Both the position numbers and the translations under genes were made by a program. A DNA stretch of 64,000 nucleotides from Bacillus yapensis (GTDB lineage Bacteria > Bacillota > Bacilli > Bacillales > Cytobacillaceae), in NCBI RefSeq assembly GCF_005280205.1, contig NZ_SUND01000007.1, positions 124,001 through 188,000 on the forward strand, given 5' to 3'. Shown here one piece after another: positions 61,395-64,000 of this stretch (position 1 is the stretch's first letter; each line of letters opens with the position of its first letter). The notes under the pieces were generated by a model. The model was not told where the DNA came from, ran no database searches, and saw nothing but the letters and a program-made list of their open reading frames with translations.

Positions 61395-62181
61395 TCTTCT
61401 TCTCACCGCTTTCTTCTAGGAACTTCTTCCTGTCACTTGCTGGTAAGTAGGAAGCCAGCTTTTGCTCAATTACTCGTGGTGCTTCCCCCTCAAGAATGGA
61501 TAATACACCTTCAATCATCATATATTTTAATTTCGATTCTTGCTTTGATTTTCGTTTTAGCTTATTTGCAAACGGGTGCCAAAGAGCATACCCCGTAAAG
61601 ATCCCTAATAATGTTGCGACGAAAGCGGCACTAATGGCATGACCAAGTGCATCAATATCACTCATATCTTTTAAAGCTGCAATTAATCCGACAACGGCAC
61701 CAAGAACTCCCAATGTTGGCGCGTATGTTCCTGCCTGAGTGAAAATCAAAGCACCTTGTTGATGTCTCTCTTCCATTGCTTCAATCTCTTCCGATAATAC
61801 ATCGCGAATGTAATCTGCACTTTGTCCATCTACCGCTAATGAAAGTCCATTTTTTAAAAAGTCATCATCAATTTCACTCGTTTTGGCTTCTAGCGCAAGA
61901 AGTCCTTCCTTACGAGCAAGCTGGGCCCACTCAGAGAACATGCTGATCAACTCAGTAGGGTTCATTAATTTCTTTTCTTTAAATAGGATTCCAAATAGCT
62001 TAGGAACCTTCTTGATTTCGCTTGTCGGGAATGCAATCGTTACCGTACCAATCGTTCCCATAATAATAATTAGAATTGCAGCTGGATTTAACAATACACC
62101 TGGTTCTACTCCTTTAAGAACCATCCCTACTCCAACACCTATAACTGCAATCAGAATCCCAAATAACGACGTTTTATCCAT
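61387..62181 (-). CDS. motA: Flagellar motor stator protein MotA
   Basis: A 264-residue membrane protein with four helices. Motifs: IGVGVGMVLKGVEPGVLLNPAAILIIIMGTIG, the cytoplasmic loop with LARKEGLLALE, and TYAPTLGVLGAVVGLIAAL plus GHAISAAFVATLLGIFTGY for helices three and four. It overlaps motB by a few bases. AGGTGG precedes the ATG. It turns the flagellar rotor with MotB. A SigD promoter lies about 60 bp upstream. Confidence 0.94.
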   Translation of the reverse strand: MDKTSLFGILIAVIGVGVGMVLKGVEPGVLLNPAAILIIIMGTIGTVTIAFPTSEIKKVPKLFGILFKEKKLMNPTELISMFSEWAQLARKEGLLALEAKTSEIDDDFLKNGLSLAVDGQSADYIRDVLSEEIEAMEERHQQGALIFTQAGTYAPTLGVLGAVVGLIAALKDMSDIDALGHAISAAFVATLLGIFTGYALWHPFANKLKRKSKQESKLKYMMIEGVLSILEGEAPRVIEQKLASYLPASDRKKFLEESGEKKSE

Positions 62182-62250
62182 TTATAGTCCACCTATCCCT
62201 TAGCTTCTTTATTTATAAAAGTATCATTGTTTTAATCTATCATATTATTT

Positions 62251-62277
62251 ATTTCGACAAGATTCTTCGAATTTTTA
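62251..62277 (-). promoter_or_regulatory. SigD promoter of motAB
   Basis: On the minus strand: TAAA (62274-62277), exactly 15 bp, then GTCGAAAT (62251-62258), six of eight bases of GCCGATAT. This is the flagellar sigma-D layout. The -10 also overlaps a Spo0A-like TGTCGAA. Confidence 0.7.
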
Positions 62278-62359
62278 GTCGATCCATTATAGTTTTTAAG
62301 AAAGGGATACATTTTTAAAAGTTGACAAAAAATATTTTCTATTCAAAAAAATAAACATC

Positions 62360-62387
62360 TAGTCAAAGTTTAAATATCATTTATAAT
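62360..62387 (+). promoter_or_regulatory. Probable promoter of the chemoreceptor gene
   Basis: -35 TAGTCA (62360-62365), 16-bp spacer, -10 TATAAT (62382-62387). Confidence 0.45.
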
Positions 62388-62424
62388 TAAATTGAAATTA
62401 TATAAATATATGGAGTTGATTGAT

Positions 62425-63900
62425 TTGCAGGCCATTATAGACCTTAGAAGAAGTGATTTGAAAAAGAAAAACTCCTTGATGTTTACAACTTTTTCAATCG
62501 CCTTAATTTGTACGACTATTTTTACCGCGCTTGAACAACATTCTTTTAACAAAACAATTCTTTACGCAAGTGAGTTAGTCTTGTTTGTCGGATTGTTCCT
62601 AACCCTACAAGTATGGTTAAAAAAAGAAAAGCTGTTCCCCTATCTAGCAATTCCTGTCGTTTTTGCATGTAACTTCACGAATATTGGTCTTTTTGGTGGA
62701 GCCAGCGCGATCTTTTTGGTCATTATATTTCTAACAATTATTTCAGCCATTCACTTTGACCAAAAATTATTCATCCTCGGTTATATACTTGGTTTTGTGA
62801 ATCTTATTCTTAATACTCTATTAGCACCTGAGTCGGAAAAATTTTTGAACGAAATCTTTTCCGCATCGATTCTTGTTTATGTCTTAATGGGAATTGTCTT
62901 ATTTGTGCTTATTAAACTAAATCAGGCTCAGTTTAAAAAGATTGAGCAATTCTTGATGGACTCCGAATCAGAACAGCAAGAAAAAGCTGCCCGCAGCGAA
63001 TTTTTACATAGTGAGATTTCGGTCATTACAGATAGCCTCAACAAAATAAATGAACAGATTCAAAATCATGTTGCTTCACAAAATGAAATGCAAATTGCCG
63101 TATCCGAAATTTCTGCAGGAAGCCAAGTTCAAACAGAGCAAATCAATCATATTTCGGAAAATGCAGAAGCGACAAGAACGATGATGAACAGCATGGCATT
63201 AATTTCATCAAATCTTTCAACGGATGCTGCTTCAGCGAGTACAGCTTCTAAAAATGGTCTTTCTAAGGTAACTGATTTACAGTCGGATATGAAAGAATTA
63301 GCGGATTCCATTCAGGAATTGGGGAATATTTTTTCCAATTTAACAAAGAAAATTGAAGAAACAAATGGATTTATCGTGAACATTCAAGGGATTACGGAGC
63401 AAACAAATCTCCTAGCACTTAATGCATCGATTGAAGCTGCACGTGCTGGTGAAGCTGGCAAAGGTTTCTCCGTTGTCGCTGAAGAGATACGCAAGCTAGC
63501 GGAAATGACAAGAGAGACCGCCGTACAGATTACGAAAAATCTGTGGGAAGTGAATTCAACGAATCAAAGTGCCTTTGTCCAAATGAATGAAAGTAGTACC
63601 AAGTTTAACGAAAGCTTATTGGCGGTCGGCCATGTGTCTGGATTATTTCATGAGGTCGGTACGATTCTTGATACACTTAATGAAAACTTCAGTTCGTTCA
63701 GTGGTACTGTCGAGAACGTGAAATCCCAATCTTTTGCAGTTGAAGCTGCGACAAAGGAGCTTGCAGCCGTCATTGAAGAAGCAACGGCCGGGCTTGAAGA
63801 AATGAACGCGACCATCGAAACCCTTAACGAAGACAACCAAAGGATTGCGAGCTATGTAGGCGAAACTGCGCAGTCTGCAGAAAAGATTAAGAACGCTTGA
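62425..63900 (+). CDS. Methyl-accepting chemotaxis protein without a periplasmic sensor domain
   Basis: A 491-residue chemoreceptor. The N-terminal half (about 15-180) is hydrophobic with six or so helices and only short loops; no dCache or HAMP is seen. A coiled-coil signalling domain follows, with the conserved tip [52 protein letters not shown]. The start taken is TTG at 62425 with GGAG 9 nt upstream; an ATG at 62410 has no ribosome site. Such receptors may sense through the membrane or through energy state. It is divergent from motAB. Confidence 0.9.
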   Translation: MQAIIDLRRSDLKKKNSLMFTTFSIALICTTIFTALEQHSFNKTILYASELVLFVGLFLTLQVWLKKEKLFPYLAIPVVFACNFTNIGLFGGASAIFLVIIFLTIISAIHFDQKLFILGYILGFVNLILNTLLAPESEKFLNEIFSASILVYVLMGIVLFVLIKLNQAQFKKIEQFLMDSESEQQEKAARSEFLHSEISVITDSLNKINEQIQNHVASQNEMQIAVSEISAGSQVQTEQINHISENAEATRTMMNSMALISSNLSTDAASASTASKNGLSKVTDLQSDMKELADSIQELGNIFSNLTKKIEETNGFIVNIQGITEQTNLLALNASIEAARAGEAGKGFSVVAEEIRKLAEMTRETAVQITKNLWEVNSTNQSAFVQMNESSTKFNESLLAVGHVSGLFHEVGTILDTLNENFSSFSGTVENVKSQSFAVEAATKELAAVIEEATAGLEEMNATIETLNEDNQRIASYVGETAQSAEKIKNA

Positions 63901-63919
63901 TGCGTAGTTGTATAGTTTG

Positions 63920-63950
63920 GCCCTCACGATTAATTACCGTGAGGGCTTTT
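63920..63950 (+). terminator. Terminator of the chemoreceptor gene
   Basis: A perfect 9-bp stem, GCCCTCACG (63920-63928) with CGTGAGGGC (63938-63946), followed by TTTT. Confidence 0.85.
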
Positions 63951-64000
63951 GTATTGGTTTGGTCAGGGCTTAGGATTATTTACCATTCTATTGCTTCAGC

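Overview
The window is a low-G+C Firmicutes chromosome segment, most likely from a motile, spore-forming Bacillaceae species. The evidence is AGGAGG-type ribosome binding sites, SAM and guanidine riboswitches, a TnrA box, a SinR/SinI pair, MotAB, and a long run of genes in the same order as the Bacillus subtilis yfjN-yflG region. No rRNA, tRNA, CRISPR array, insertion sequence or prophage was seen. Genus cannot be fixed from sequence alone.

Layout. 1-5.6 kb: a secreted protein with a peptidoglycan-binding domain and a silk-like GPGAG repeat, a TIMP-like secreted protein, and a TetR-Gfo/Idh/MocA operon divergent from a KstD-like flavoprotein. 5.6-15.7 kb: glycerate kinase, then assimilatory nitrate/nitrite reduction (nasD, nasE, nasC, a SUMT for siroheme, hemD) behind a TnrA-type promoter, followed by a MarR regulator and a nitrate transporter. 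15.8-18.2 kb: HAD hydrolase, YnfA and a DUF1835 cluster with small membrane proteins. 18.4-23.4 kb: a SAM-riboswitch metNIQ-M20 peptidase unit and a guanidine-riboswitch ykkC-ykkD pair. 23.4-25.9 kb: TetR-macrolide phosphotransferase operon and an ABM-membrane protein pair. 26.1-30.5 kb: a four-gene Aap-type amino-acid ABC transporter. 31.0-33.2 kb: katG with a PerR-like box. 34.0-38.9 kb: a frameshifted L,D-transpeptidase and a sulfatase/anSME/AraC locus. 39.0-58.8 kb: the conserved yfj-yfk backbone (Dus, TrmA-type methyltransferase, AlkA, PdaA, SE1561, YfkAB, YfkD, YfkF, YfkH-I-J-K, MapB), interspersed with CueP, an MFS exporter, class I fumarase, OsmC, a zosA-type metal ATPase, GNAT and an HD-GYP protein. 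59.0-64.0 kb: sinR with a convergent sinI that is easily overlooked (42 codons), a zinc-ribbon protein, a 38-residue membrane protein, motAB behind a SigD-like promoter, and a chemoreceptor.

How the genes work together. SUMT and HemD feed siroheme to the nitrite reductase, and the MFS protein brings in nitrate. The SAM riboswitch controls methionine import, and the guanidine riboswitch controls guanidinium export. The anSME converts the sulfatase cysteine to formylglycine. KatG and the zosA-type ATPase both carry PerR-like boxes and fit a peroxide-stress response. SinR/SinI next to MotAB and a chemoreceptor places the matrix-versus-motility switch beside its motility output. The observations most worth checking are the silk-like repeat protein, the -1 frameshift on an A5G4 run in the L,D-transpeptidase, the inverted sinR/sinI arrangement, the orphan sulfatase system, the TIMP-like protein and two families of intergenic repeats.
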